Shown: positions 53,892 through 63,033 of the stretch, one piece after another
Position numbering within the stretch: position 1 is the stretch's first letter
How the letters are laid out: each line of letters opens with the position of its first letter
Source of the DNA: an uncultured Collinsella sp.
Lineage (GTDB): Bacteria; Actinomycetota; Coriobacteriia; Coriobacteriales; Coriobacteriaceae
Direction of reading: 5' to 3'
Length of the DNA stretch: 64,000 nucleotides
NCBI GenBank assembly: GCA_902470805.1
Contig: CABRHX010000003.1
Coordinates: forward strand, 62,001-126,000
Notes under the pieces: generated by a model
The model's input: only the letters and a program-made list of their open reading frames with translations
Told to the model about the DNA's origin: nothing
Databases searched by the model: none
Translations under genes and position numbers: made by a program

Positions 53892-54593
53892 ATGGAAGAA
53901 TCGATGCACGTCGGCGAGCAGGAAACGAGCCTACAGGACCAGTCCTACCACACCATTCGACGCAAAATCGTCTACCTGGACTACAAGCCGGGCGAAAAGC
54001 TGGGCGTCAAGCAACTTTGCGACGACCTAGATATGGGGCGCACCCCTGTGCGCGAGGCTTTGGTTCGTTTGGCGCAGGAAGGCCTGGTGCGCACCGTGCC
54101 CCAGAGCGGTACCTACGTCTCGCCCATCAACCTCACCCTTGCCGAGAGTGCCTGTTACATCCGCGAGCATCTGGAAAAGCAGGTGATCGTGGAGTGCTGT
54201 GCGCGAGCCACGTCGGCCGGCATCGAGCAGCTCGACCGCGCCATCGTGCTGCAGGAAAAAGCCATGGCCGAAGAGGATCGCATCGGCTTCTTTTTGAGCG
54301 ACAACCTCATGCATCACATGATTTTTAGCATCGCATGTCGCAGCACCGTGTGGTCGTGGCTCGAAGAGACCAATGCCGACCTGGAGCGCTTCCGCTGGCT
54401 GCGCGCCGCCACGCAGGTTCTCGACAATCAGGACATCGTGAACGAGCACAAGCAGATTCGCCGCGCCATCGCCGGTCGCGACCCCATCGAAGCGAGCTTT
54501 TTGGTCAGCAAGCACCTGCACATGATGTTCCGCAACCAAACCGAGGTTCTGGACCAGTTCCCCGAGTACTTCGAGACCAGCAAGCTCCGCTAA
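53892..54593 (+). CDS. GntR family regulator (FadR/FCD type)
   Basis: 233 residues from the ATG at 53892 (GAGG upstream); an in-frame ATG at 53862 without a ribosome site would add ten residues. Winged helix: GVKQLCDDLDMGRTPVREALVRLAQEGLVR. The all-helical FCD C-terminal domain contains LEKQVIVECCARATSAGIEQL and DNLMHHMIFSIACRS, with the His ligands of the metal-binding FCD subclass. Divergent from the yeiH-like gene, so it probably senses a small carboxylate or anion and controls that gene. Confidence 0.88.
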   Translation: MEESMHVGEQETSLQDQSYHTIRRKIVYLDYKPGEKLGVKQLCDDLDMGRTPVREALVRLAQEGLVRTVPQSGTYVSPINLTLAESACYIREHLEKQVIVECCARATSAGIEQLDRAIVLQEKAMAEEDRIGFFLSDNLMHHMIFSIACRSTVWSWLEETNADLERFRWLRAATQVLDNQDIVNEHKQIRRAIAGRDPIEASFLVSKHLHMMFRNQTEVLDQFPEYFETSKLR

Positions 54594-54628
54594 CCTGCCA
54601 AAAAGGGACAGGTTCATTTTGGCAGGTT
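54592..54628. repeat. GGGACAG-core hairpin, element d (CCTGCCA arms)
   Basis: AACCTGCCAAAA pairs with TTTTGGCAGGTT around the GGGACAGG core. It begins inside the stop codon of the GntR gene (54591-54593). Confidence 0.85.
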
Positions 54629-54644
54629 TTATCTGGTCAAATGC

Positions 54645-54687
54645 AAAAAAGGGCCCGGCTCCGTCTAATGACGCGGAGCCGGGCCTT
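54645..54687. terminator. Bidirectional terminator between the GntR gene and glmS
   Basis: AAGGGCCCGGCTCCG pairs with CGGAGCCGGGCCTT, A-rich on one side and T-rich on the other. It serves both convergent genes. Confidence 0.85.
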
Positions 54688-54710
54688 AGTCGCTAGAACG
54701 GCGGAACCAA

Positions 54711-56558
<1,848 letters not shown>

Positions 56559-56651
56559 AGGATAAATCCCTTCGTCCGCTTGACTGCAAAACGTCCACGC
56601 ACAGGGGGCGCTGAGACGCATAACGTTCGAGTATTGTACTCACGCAAACGC

Positions 56652-56693
56652 AAGTTGATATACCAGAAGTGGTATCTCAACTTAGATACCACT
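56652..56693. promoter_or_regulatory. Dyad operator between glmS and the LacI gene
   Basis: AGTGGTATCT (56668-56677) and AGATACCACT (56684-56693) form a perfect dyad with a 6-bp centre, and AAGTTGATATACCAGA (56652-56667) adds another half. Such TGGTATA/TATACCA motifs resemble HutC/GntR sites (NagR, DasR). It lies about 95-140 bp upstream of glmS, just above a minus-strand TACAAT. Confidence 0.5.
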
Positions 56694-56720
56694 CGATGCA
56701 CACACGTCCAGCCGGTTCAA

Positions 56721-56755
56721 ACCACCACAAAGGTACCTGCCCCCTTCGTGGTGGT
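56721..56755. repeat. GGGACAG-like hairpin, element e (CCACCACAAAGG arms)
   Basis: ACCACCACAAAGG and CCTTCGTGGTGGT are the arms, with TACCTGCCC in the loop. Same arm type as element a (5323-5360). Confidence 0.75.
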
Positions 56756-56782
56756 CGCGCCGGCAACGGCGTTTCCCCAGAT

Positions 56783-56821
56783 AAACCTGCCAAAATAAAC
56801 CTGTCCCTTTTTGGTAGGTTT
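56783..56821. repeat. GGGACAG-core hairpin, element f (CCTGCCA arms, inverted)
   Basis: AAACCTGCCAAAA pairs with TTTTTGGTAGGTTT. Read on the minus strand it carries GGGACAGGTTTATTTT, matching elements d and g. Lies just upstream of the LacI promoter (-10 TACAAT at 56829). Confidence 0.8.
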
Positions 56822-56869
56822 GGGATGCTACAATCTGGCTTGTACTTGAAACGCATCAAAGGGGCCGCT

Positions 56870-57982
56870 ATGGCAAAGGTAAAAATCAGCGACGTCGCGC
56901 GCGAGGCCGGGGTTTCGTTGGGCACGGTCTCCAACGCGCTCAACCACCCCGAAAAGCTACGCCCCGAGACCCTCAAGCTCATCAACGAGACCATCAATCG
57001 CCTTGGCTACCTGCCCAACCAAAGCGCCCGTCAGCTCGCGGGCGGCGCCACCAAGTCCTTTGGCCTGGTGCTCCCCCGTCTCGACCACGGCTTTTCGCTC
57101 CAAATCGCCAGCGGCGCCCACAACGAGGCCCGCAAGCACGGCTACGACCTGCTCATCGCCAACGCCGATAATGACGATATTCTCGAGAACCATTACCTGC
57201 GCTACTTTATGGGCACCCAGATGTCCGGCGTCATGGTTCAGCCCATGGCGTCCCCCGACTGGCATCCGGCCATGACTAAAATGCCCGTGCCGATCGTCCA
57301 TCTGGACATCCACTGTTCCGAGCCCGGCTACTACGTAGCGGCCGACAACGAGGCCCAAGGTCGCATCATTGCCGAGCTCGCCATCGCCCGCGGCGCACAC
57401 CATATTGTCGTCGTCGGCCGAGCAGCATTTATGCAGCTCACCCTACGCGTGCTTGGCATTCACAAGGCCCTCGCCCTGCACCCCGATATCAAGATCGAAG
57501 TCATCGACGCCGGCGAATGGAATACCGCTGCCGACGGCTACGGCATCGGTGCCCAAATCGCCGAGCGCCCCGCGAACGAACGCCCCGATTTTGTCGTCGG
57601 CCTGACCGACGTGTTGGCCTCGGGCGTTATCTCGGCGCTGGTCGACAAGGGCATCTCTGTCCCCGGGCAAGTACGCGTAGCAGGCTGCGATGGCAACCCG
57701 CTCGCTTGGAGTGGATCGGTCCCGCTCACTACGGTAGCGCCCCCGGGCTACGAGATTGGCCGCAAGGGCGTTCAATTGCTCATGGAGCAAATCGAGAACA
57801 AGGCCCCGGCAAAGACCAAGCATATCCACGTCAGCTCTGCCGCGCGCACCGTCACCGCGGTCACGGCCATCGAGGACATCAACCGCCAAGAACTCGTGCG
57901 GCCGTTCCTGCTGGAACGCGCCAGCACCCAGGCAAGCAGCCAGACCGACGCCACGGCCATCAACCTCGGTGCGTATCTATAG
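56870..57982 (+). CDS. LacI family transcriptional regulator
   Basis: 370 residues. N-terminal helix-turn-helix KISDVAREAGVSLGTVSNALN and hinge PNQSARQLAGG, then a periplasmic-binding-protein-like ligand domain (FGLVLPRLD...; AAGDG-type loops; LVDKGISVPGQVRVAGCDGNPLA). AAAGGGG precedes the ATG and TACAAT at 56829 the start. Divergent from glmS, but its target could also be another sugar operon. The effector is probably a sugar or sugar phosphate. Confidence 0.9.
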   Translation: MAKVKISDVAREAGVSLGTVSNALNHPEKLRPETLKLINETINRLGYLPNQSARQLAGGATKSFGLVLPRLDHGFSLQIASGAHNEARKHGYDLLIANADNDDILENHYLRYFMGTQMSGVMVQPMASPDWHPAMTKMPVPIVHLDIHCSEPGYYVAADNEAQGRIIAELAIARGAHHIVVVGRAAFMQLTLRVLGIHKALALHPDIKIEVIDAGEWNTAADGYGIGAQIAERPANERPDFVVGLTDVLASGVISALVDKGISVPGQVRVAGCDGNPLAWSGSVPLTTVAPPGYEIGRKGVQLLMEQIENKAPAKTKHIHVSSAARTVTAVTAIEDINRQELVRPFLLERASTQASSQTDATAINLGAYL

Positions 57983-58008
57983 CACGCCCGCGAGTATGCT
58001 AAGTCGCC

Positions 58009-58056
58009 GCTTAAGCAAAAGGGGCCCGACCATTGCCGGGCCCCTTTTGCTTAAGC
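58009..58056. terminator. Bidirectional terminator after the LacI gene and HAD gene
   Basis: Near-perfect 20-bp arms from GCTTAAGCAAAAGG to CCTTTTGCTTAAGC around a 9-base loop; it lies between convergent genes. Confidence 0.92.
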
Positions 58057-58095
58057 GCAAACGTAAGCAATTGCTCGTTTCAACGCCGCAATTGT

Positions 58096-58746
58096 CTAGC
58101 GCACGGCCTTGACCGCCGCCGCCAGATCGAACAGCGTATCGAGCACGGCCTCGCAGCCATCCACCACGTCCTGCGGCAGCGGCACGATATCGGGGACGGC
58201 AAAGACATGGCAGCCGGCCGTAATGCCCGAGACGCAGCCGTTGCGCGAATCCTCGACCACGGCACATTCCTCGGGAGCAAAGCCCGCGCGCTCGCAGGCG
58301 AGCAGATACATCTCGGGGTCGGGCTTGCCGTGCACGACGTCCTCGCCACACGTTACCGTTTCAAACTTGTCAAAGAGGCCAACCATCTTAAGGTTGCGCT
58401 CGGCCGTAACGAGGCGCGACGACGTCGCTAGACCAACGTGATAGCCCGCAGCCAGCAGCTCGTCTAGGCACTCGGCGGCGCCGGCCTTAAGTTCCAGTTC
58501 GGTCTTGACCATCTCGTCGCGAATCTCCTTGTGGCGGACATAGACCGCCTCGGTGGTTTCGTGGCTGCCGTAATGCTCATCAAGGATGTCCATGACATCG
58601 GGCAGCGTGCGGCCGATAAACTGATGGATCAGCGCTTCATCAATCGCGAGCCCCAGCTCAGCGGCGCCTGCCTTCCAGGCCTTAATCCCCAAACGCTCGG
58701 TATCGACCAGCGTTCCATCCATGTCAAAAATAACAGCCTTGATCAT
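58096..58746 (-). CDS. HAD-IA phosphatase (beta-phosphoglucomutase-like)
   Basis: 216 residues from the ATG at 58746 (GGGGGA upstream). Motif I FDMDGTLVDTE, motif II ATSSR, motif III CGEDVVHGKPDPEMYL and motif IV VEDSRNGCVSG are all intact. A helical cap lies between about 15 and 85. Members remove phosphate from sugar phosphates or isomerise them. This one resembles beta-phosphoglucomutases and 2-deoxyglucose-6-P phosphatases; substrate unknown. Possible link to the neighbouring LacI gene, which is convergent. Confidence 0.85.
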   Translation of the reverse strand: MIKAVIFDMDGTLVDTERLGIKAWKAGAAELGLAIDEALIHQFIGRTLPDVMDILDEHYGSHETTEAVYVRHKEIRDEMVKTELELKAGAAECLDELLAAGYHVGLATSSRLVTAERNLKMVGLFDKFETVTCGEDVVHGKPDPEMYLLACERAGFAPEECAVVEDSRNGCVSGITAGCHVFAVPDIVPLPQDVVDGCEAVLDTLFDLAAAVKAVR

Positions 58747-58919
58747 ATCGGTCCCCCATCGACTCTCGCTGTCGCGTTGCTGCAACTCTACCGCATTTGG
58801 CAACTTGTATATAACGTATATACCATATTGCACTTTCGTTACACAGATAGAAGTCTTATGGCAAGTAACGCATTAGGATTATAGTTTTCGATCGAGTACT
58901 CAACGATAAGGAACGTTTC

Positions 58920-59798
58920 ATGATTTTAGACACCACGGCACCCGCAGAGGAGCTTCAAGACAAGCTATCGGCGCTCGAACAGCTGCTTTTGGCATACGGG
59001 CGCGTGGCTATCGGGTTTTCCGGCGGCGTTGACAGCAGCTTTTTGGCCGCCGTATGCGCCCGCATCATGCCTACCAATACCCTCCTCGTCCATCTCACCA
59101 CGCCGCTCATCGGCACGCCCGAGCAGGCTTCGTTTGAGCAGTCCGTTGATGGACAAGCCAATGAAGGGGCGCATTTTAAGCTCCCCGTGCTCAATCTTTC
59201 GGTCGATCAGTTGCAGCTCCCCCAAGTAGCCTGCAACGATGCCAATCGCTGCTACCACTGCAAGCACGCTGGCTTTACCGCCATCGTCAACCACGCCAAG
59301 TCGCTCGGCTTTCCCACCGTCATCGATGGCAGCAGTGCAAGCGATCGCGGTGACTACCGCCCCGGCATGCGTGCGGCAGAAGAGCTCGGCGTACGCTCAC
59401 CCCTTATGGAGGTCGGCTTTACCAAGGACGAAGAGCGCGAGCTGCTGCGCGCATGGGGTTATCCCGTTTGGAACCTGCCGGCGGGAGCATGTCTTGCCAC
59501 GCGCGTCCCCACGGGCGAGGAGCTTACGCGCGAGAAGGTCTCCCTGATTCGCGCCTGCGAGGATTACCTGCACGATCTTGATCTGGCACAGGTACGCGCG
59601 CGCCTGGTCGGCGGCTGCATGCATATCGAGGCCGCACCCGCAGATGTCGCCAAGATTGCCACCCTCGGCGGTGCCGCCGTCGACGACAAGGGCAAGACCC
59701 CGCTGCCCGCCGTTATCGAGTCCGCGCTGCGCGAGCTGGGCTGCGACCATATCTCCCCTGAGGTCACCCCCTACATCCACGGTGCCATGAATCAGTAA
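58920..59798 (+). CDS. larE: LarE, ATP-dependent sacrificial sulfur transferase
   Basis: 292 residues. PP-loop SGGVDSS (about 34-40), CYHCK pair, SDRGDYRPG and GACLATRVP with Cys191 at the place of the sacrificial Cys176 of Lactiplantibacillus LarE. LarE makes the sulfur ligands of the nickel-pincer nucleotide used by lactate racemase and relatives. No larA, larB or larC is in the window, so its partners must be elsewhere or it supports another enzyme. AAGGA precedes the start. Ends directly in element g. Confidence 0.92.
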   Translation: MILDTTAPAEELQDKLSALEQLLLAYGRVAIGFSGGVDSSFLAAVCARIMPTNTLLVHLTTPLIGTPEQASFEQSVDGQANEGAHFKLPVLNLSVDQLQLPQVACNDANRCYHCKHAGFTAIVNHAKSLGFPTVIDGSSASDRGDYRPGMRAAEELGVRSPLMEVGFTKDEERELLRAWGYPVWNLPAGACLATRVPTGEELTREKVSLIRACEDYLHDLDLAQVRARLVGGCMHIEAAPADVAKIATLGGAAVDDKGKTPLPAVIESALRELGCDHISPEVTPYIHGAMNQ

Positions 59799-59838
59799 CC
59801 TGCCAATAAGGGACAGGTTTATTTCGGCAGGTTTTATC
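59798..59838. repeat. GGGACAG-core hairpin, element g (CCTGCCA arms)
   Basis: AACCTGCCAATAA pairs with TTATTTCGGCAGGTT around GGGACAGG. It starts in the larE stop codon, like element d after the GntR gene. Confidence 0.85.
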
Positions 59839-59853
59839 TTGGGAAACGCGAAC

Positions 59854-59889
59854 AGGGCCGTGACACCCATACGGCGTCGCGGCCCTTTT
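59854..59889. terminator. Terminator between larE and the EIIA gene
   Basis: AGGGCCGTGAC and the reverse-complementary GTCGCGGCCCTTTT form an imperfect stem with a T tail. Serves convergent larE and the PTS gene. Confidence 0.7.
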
Positions 59890-59928
59890 CCTTGGAGAAG
59901 GATCAATTGATTGAACGGGATGACCGTT

Positions 59929-60381
59929 CTAGTCTTCGAGTCCGCTATTGATGAGCTCCGCAATCTCAACGGGATCGGTGCTCGCGCGCACCTTGTCACG
60001 GAAGCCGGCGTCCATCAGCATCACGGCAGCCTTGGAGAGCAAGCGCAGGTGCGTGGTTCCTGCCTCGCCGGCAGGCACGTACAGCGCGAGCGCAACATCG
60101 ACGGGCACACCATCGAAGCTCGGCCATTCAACGGGCTCGACCAGCTTAAGCACGGCAACGCCCGGCGTGTGGATAGCATCGCTTTTGGCATGTGGAACGG
60201 CAAAACCGGCGACAAGGCCAGTCTCGGCCTCGTTCTCGCGAGCCATGAAGGCAGTCTCTACGGCAGATGCGTCGTCAGCAAAGCCGAGCTCGACGGCCTG
60301 ATCGGACAAATAATGCAGGGCATCCTCGCGCGAGGCGGCGGTATACCCTATCGTCACTTGGTTGGCAGATACAAATCCCAT
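59929..60381 (-). CDS. PTS EIIA component (fructose/mannitol type)
   Basis: 150 residues, PTS_EIIA_2 fold. The phosphorylated histidine is His64 in GFAVPHAKS; DALHYLSDQ and the C-terminal LRLLSKAAVML are typical. It would accept phosphate from HPr and pass it to an EIIBC not present in the window. Last gene of the operon with transaldolase and split transketolase, which suggests a pentose, pentitol or similar substrate. AAGGAAGG precedes the start. It might also be a regulatory EIIA-Ntr-like protein. Confidence 0.85.
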   Translation of the reverse strand: MGFVSANQVTIGYTAASREDALHYLSDQAVELGFADDASAVETAFMARENEAETGLVAGFAVPHAKSDAIHTPGVAVLKLVEPVEWPSFDGVPVDVALALYVPAGEAGTTHLRLLSKAAVMLMDAGFRDKVRASTDPVEIAELINSGLED

Positions 60382-60392
60382 GGAAACCTTCC

Positions 60393-61331
60393 TTACAACA
60401 CAGACCTGACCGCAGCTTCGATGCCGTCGGCGTCCAAACCGTACTTGTGCAGCAAATCGACCGCAGGGCCGGACTCGCCATACACATCGCGCACGCCGAC
60501 GCGACGCATCGGCACCGGATACTGCTCCGCTAGCACCGAGGCAACGGCCTCGCCAAGACCGCCGATAATCGAATGCTCCTCGGCAGTGACCACGCGACCG
60601 GTCTTCTTGGCGCTGGCTACAACCAGGCGTTCGTCGAGCGGCTTGATCGTATGCATGTTGATGACCTCGGCATCGATGCCATCGGCAGCGAGCGCCTCGG
60701 CAGCCTCAAGCGCCTCGGCGACCATAAGGCCACAAGCGATGATGGTCACATCGGACCCCTCGCGCACGACCACGCCGCGACCAATCTTGAACTCATAGTC
60801 CTCGCAGTCGTTGATGACCGGTGTTGCCAGGCGGCCGAAGCGCATGTAAACCGGGCCCTCAAACTCATAGGCGGCGCGCACACAGGCACGAGCCTCGACG
60901 TCGTCGGCGGGAACGACCACCGTCATACCCGGAATCGTGCGCATGAGTGCGATATCCTCGCAGCACTGGTGCGTGGCGCCGTCCTCGCCCACCGAAATGC
61001 CGGCATGAGTAGCGCCAATCTTGACGTTGAGGTGCGGGTAGCCGATGGAATTGCGGACCTGCTCGTAGGCGCGACCGGCGGCAAACATCGCAAAGGTGCT
61101 CGCAAAAGCAACGCGGCCCGTGGTCGCGATGCCGGCGGCAAGACCCATCAGGTTGCTCTCGGCAATGCCGGCGTCGTAGAAGCGCTCAGGGTGCGCAGCC
61201 TTAAACTTACCGGTCTGCGTGGCGGCGGCCAGGTCGGCATCGAGAACCACAAAGTCATCGCGCTCATTGCCCAGCTCGACAAGTGCCTCGCCATAGCTAA
61301 CGCGCGTGGCGACTTTCTTGACGTCTGCCAT
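60393..61331 (-). CDS. Transketolase, C-terminal subunit
   Basis: 312 residues. Pyrimidine-binding domain with AGIAESNLMGLAAG (catalytic Glu), FAMFAAGRAYEQVRNSI and GEDGATHQ, then the C-terminal domain (IIACGLMVAEALEAA, AEEHSIIGGLGEAVA). One half of a split transketolase; the N-terminal half is the gene just upstream, with the stop TAA and start ATG overlapping by one base. Together they transfer two-carbon units in the non-oxidative pentose phosphate pathway. Split transketolases are common in gut anaerobes and archaea. Confidence 0.93.
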   Translation of the reverse strand: MADVKKVATRVSYGEALVELGNERDDFVVLDADLAAATQTGKFKAAHPERFYDAGIAESNLMGLAAGIATTGRVAFASTFAMFAAGRAYEQVRNSIGYPHLNVKIGATHAGISVGEDGATHQCCEDIALMRTIPGMTVVVPADDVEARACVRAAYEFEGPVYMRFGRLATPVINDCEDYEFKIGRGVVVREGSDVTIIACGLMVAEALEAAEALAADGIDAEVINMHTIKPLDERLVVASAKKTGRVVTAEEHSIIGGLGEAVASVLAEQYPVPMRRVGVRDVYGESGPAVDLLHKYGLDADGIEAAVRSVL

Positions 61332-62161
61332 TAGAGCTCCTCCCCTGCTGCTGCGAGCTCGGCCATGGCCTGCTCAAACTGCTCATCGTTGGGTGCCTTG
61401 CCGTGCCAGCCCACCTGGTTTTCCATAAAGGAGACGCCCTTGCCCTTCACCGTCTCGGCGATAATGGCCACGGGCGAGTCGCTCACTTTGCGGGCCTCGG
61501 CAAAGGCGGCGGCAATCTGCGCCATGTCGTTACCGTCGGCGAGCTCGATCACATGCCACTTAAAGGCGCGGAACTTGTCAGCGAGCGGCATGGCCGAGTT
61601 GACTTCATCGATCGTGCCGTCAATCTGCAAGCCGTTGTGGTCGACGACGGCAACAAGATTGTCGAGCGCATGGTTGCCGGCGAACATGGCCGCCTCCCAC
61701 ACCTGGCCTTCCTCGCACTCACCGTCGCCCAGCAACGTGTAGACACGGTAGCCGTCGCCCCAGTGCTTAGCGGCAAGCGCCATTCCAACTGCAGCAGAGA
61801 TGCCCTGACCGAGCGATCCGGTGGACATATCGATGCCAGGGGCGTCGTTCATGTTGGGATGGCCCTGCAGTCGGCTGCCAATATGACGGAGCGTCTCGAG
61901 CTCTTCGACGGGAAAATAGCCGCGATTTGCCAACACCGAATACAGGCCCGGCGCCGCGTGACCCTTGGAGAGCACAAAGCGATCGCGATCGGCCTTGTGA
62001 GGGTCGGCAGGATCGATATTCATTTCCTCAAAGTACAGATACGTCATGATGTCGGCAGCACCGAGCGATCCACCCGGGTGTCCCGACTTGGCCGCGTGAA
62101 CCGCAGTCACGACACCCTTCCTGACCTCATTGGCGACCTTCGCCAGCTCCTGGTTGGTCAT
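61331..62161 (-). CDS. Transketolase, N-terminal subunit
   Basis: 276 residues, thiamine-diphosphate domain: VHAAKSGHPGGSLGAADIM, GHAAPGLYS, DMSTGSLGQG and the GDG...N motif GDGECEEGQVW with VDHN. Start at 62161 has GAGGA upstream. Together with the next gene forms one transketolase. Operon order: transaldolase, this gene, C-terminal subunit, EIIA. Confidence 0.93.
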   Translation of the reverse strand: MTNQELAKVANEVRKGVVTAVHAAKSGHPGGSLGAADIMTYLYFEEMNIDPADPHKADRDRFVLSKGHAAPGLYSVLANRGYFPVEELETLRHIGSRLQGHPNMNDAPGIDMSTGSLGQGISAAVGMALAAKHWGDGYRVYTLLGDGECEEGQVWEAAMFAGNHALDNLVAVVDHNGLQIDGTIDEVNSAMPLADKFRAFKWHVIELADGNDMAQIAAAFAEARKVSDSPVAIIAETVKGKGVSFMENQVGWHGKAPNDEQFEQAMAELAAAGEEL

Positions 62162-62224
62162 ACGAATTCCTCTCTTGAGAACAACCCCGGCACCGGATGA
62201 CGCGATGCCGGGGCAATCCACTCG

Positions 62225-62908
62225 TTAAGCCTGAGCGACGACCTTCTGCCAGTCAGCCTCAAAAGAGGCGAGGCCCTGGTCGGTCAGCGGATGATGCAGG
62301 CACTTCTTGAGAGCGGCCATGGGCACGGTCGCAATATCGGCACCGAGTAGCGCGGCCTGGGTCACGTGGTTGGGCGTACGAACCGAGGCGGTGATGATCT
62401 CGACGGTGTCGTCGACGTTCTTGCCCGTCCAGTCGTAGTTCTTAATGCAGGTCACGACGTTGTCGAGCTGCGAGATACCGTCCTCGGCGATGTCATCGAA
62501 ACGACCGACAAACGGGCTGATGTAGCGAGCACCGGCATTGGCGGCCATAAGGGCTTGCGTCGGCGAGAAGACGAGCGTCATGTTGACGCGCACGCCAGCA
62601 TCGGCCAGTGCACGGCAGGCGGCAAGGCCGGCCTCGCACACGGGAAGCTTGACCACGATGTTGGGGGCGAGGGCGGCAAGGCGCTTGCCCTCCTCGATCA
62701 TACCCTCGGCAGTGGTAGCGGTAGACTCGGCGGAAACGGGCAGGCCCTCGCAGAGCTCGGCAATCTTGAGCATATGCGGCTCAAAGTCGGCAAGCTTGCC
62801 GCCGGTCTTGGCGTACAGGGACGGGTTGGTGGTAACACCGGCCAGGCAGCCCCAGCTCTTGGCCTCGGCGATCTCGTCCAGATTGGCAGTATCGATAAAG
62901 AACTTCAT
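62225..62908 (-). CDS. Transaldolase family protein (TalC/Fsa type)
   Basis: 227 residues, the short class. MKFFIDTANLDEI and GVTTNPSLYAK open the barrel; Lys87 in NIVVKLPV is the Schiff-base lysine. It could be a true transaldolase or a fructose-6-phosphate aldolase; residues that decide this are not certain to me. First gene of the operon with split transketolase, favouring transaldolase in the non-oxidative pentose phosphate pathway. AAGGAG precedes the ATG at 62908. Confidence 0.9.
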   Translation of the reverse strand: MKFFIDTANLDEIAEAKSWGCLAGVTTNPSLYAKTGGKLADFEPHMLKIAELCEGLPVSAESTATTAEGMIEEGKRLAALAPNIVVKLPVCEAGLAACRALADAGVRVNMTLVFSPTQALMAANAGARYISPFVGRFDDIAEDGISQLDNVVTCIKNYDWTGKNVDDTVEIITASVRTPNHVTQAALLGADIATVPMAALKKCLHHPLTDQGLASFEADWQKVVAQA

Positions 62909-62945
62909 GGTGCAAACTCCTTCGAAGGAATCCAAAACTCAAAAA

Positions 62946-62976
62946 ATAGGACAAAGGGGATGTCCCTTTGTCCTAT
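62946..62976. repeat. GGGACA-core hairpin, element h (ATAGGACAAAGGG arms)
   Basis: ATAGGACAAAGGG pairs with CCCTTTGTCCTAT around GATGT. Located just upstream of the transaldolase gene. Confidence 0.85.
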
Positions 62977-62978
62977 GT

Positions 62979-63014
62979 GCCGGGCCTGCGGCTGGGACAT
63001 GCCCCAGGCCCGGC
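62979..63014 (-). terminator. Hairpin after the GatZ/KbaZ-like gene
   Basis: GCCGGGCCTG pairs with CAGGCCCGGC; lies 20 bases after the stop at 63034. No T tail, so a weak terminator call. Confidence 0.6.
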
Positions 63015-63033
63015 GTCGTGTAGGAAAAGCTAC

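Noticed and set aside
56559..56700. glmS ribozyme upstream of glmS
   Set aside because: Only a chance AGCGCC is present; the conserved core and pairing elements are absent.
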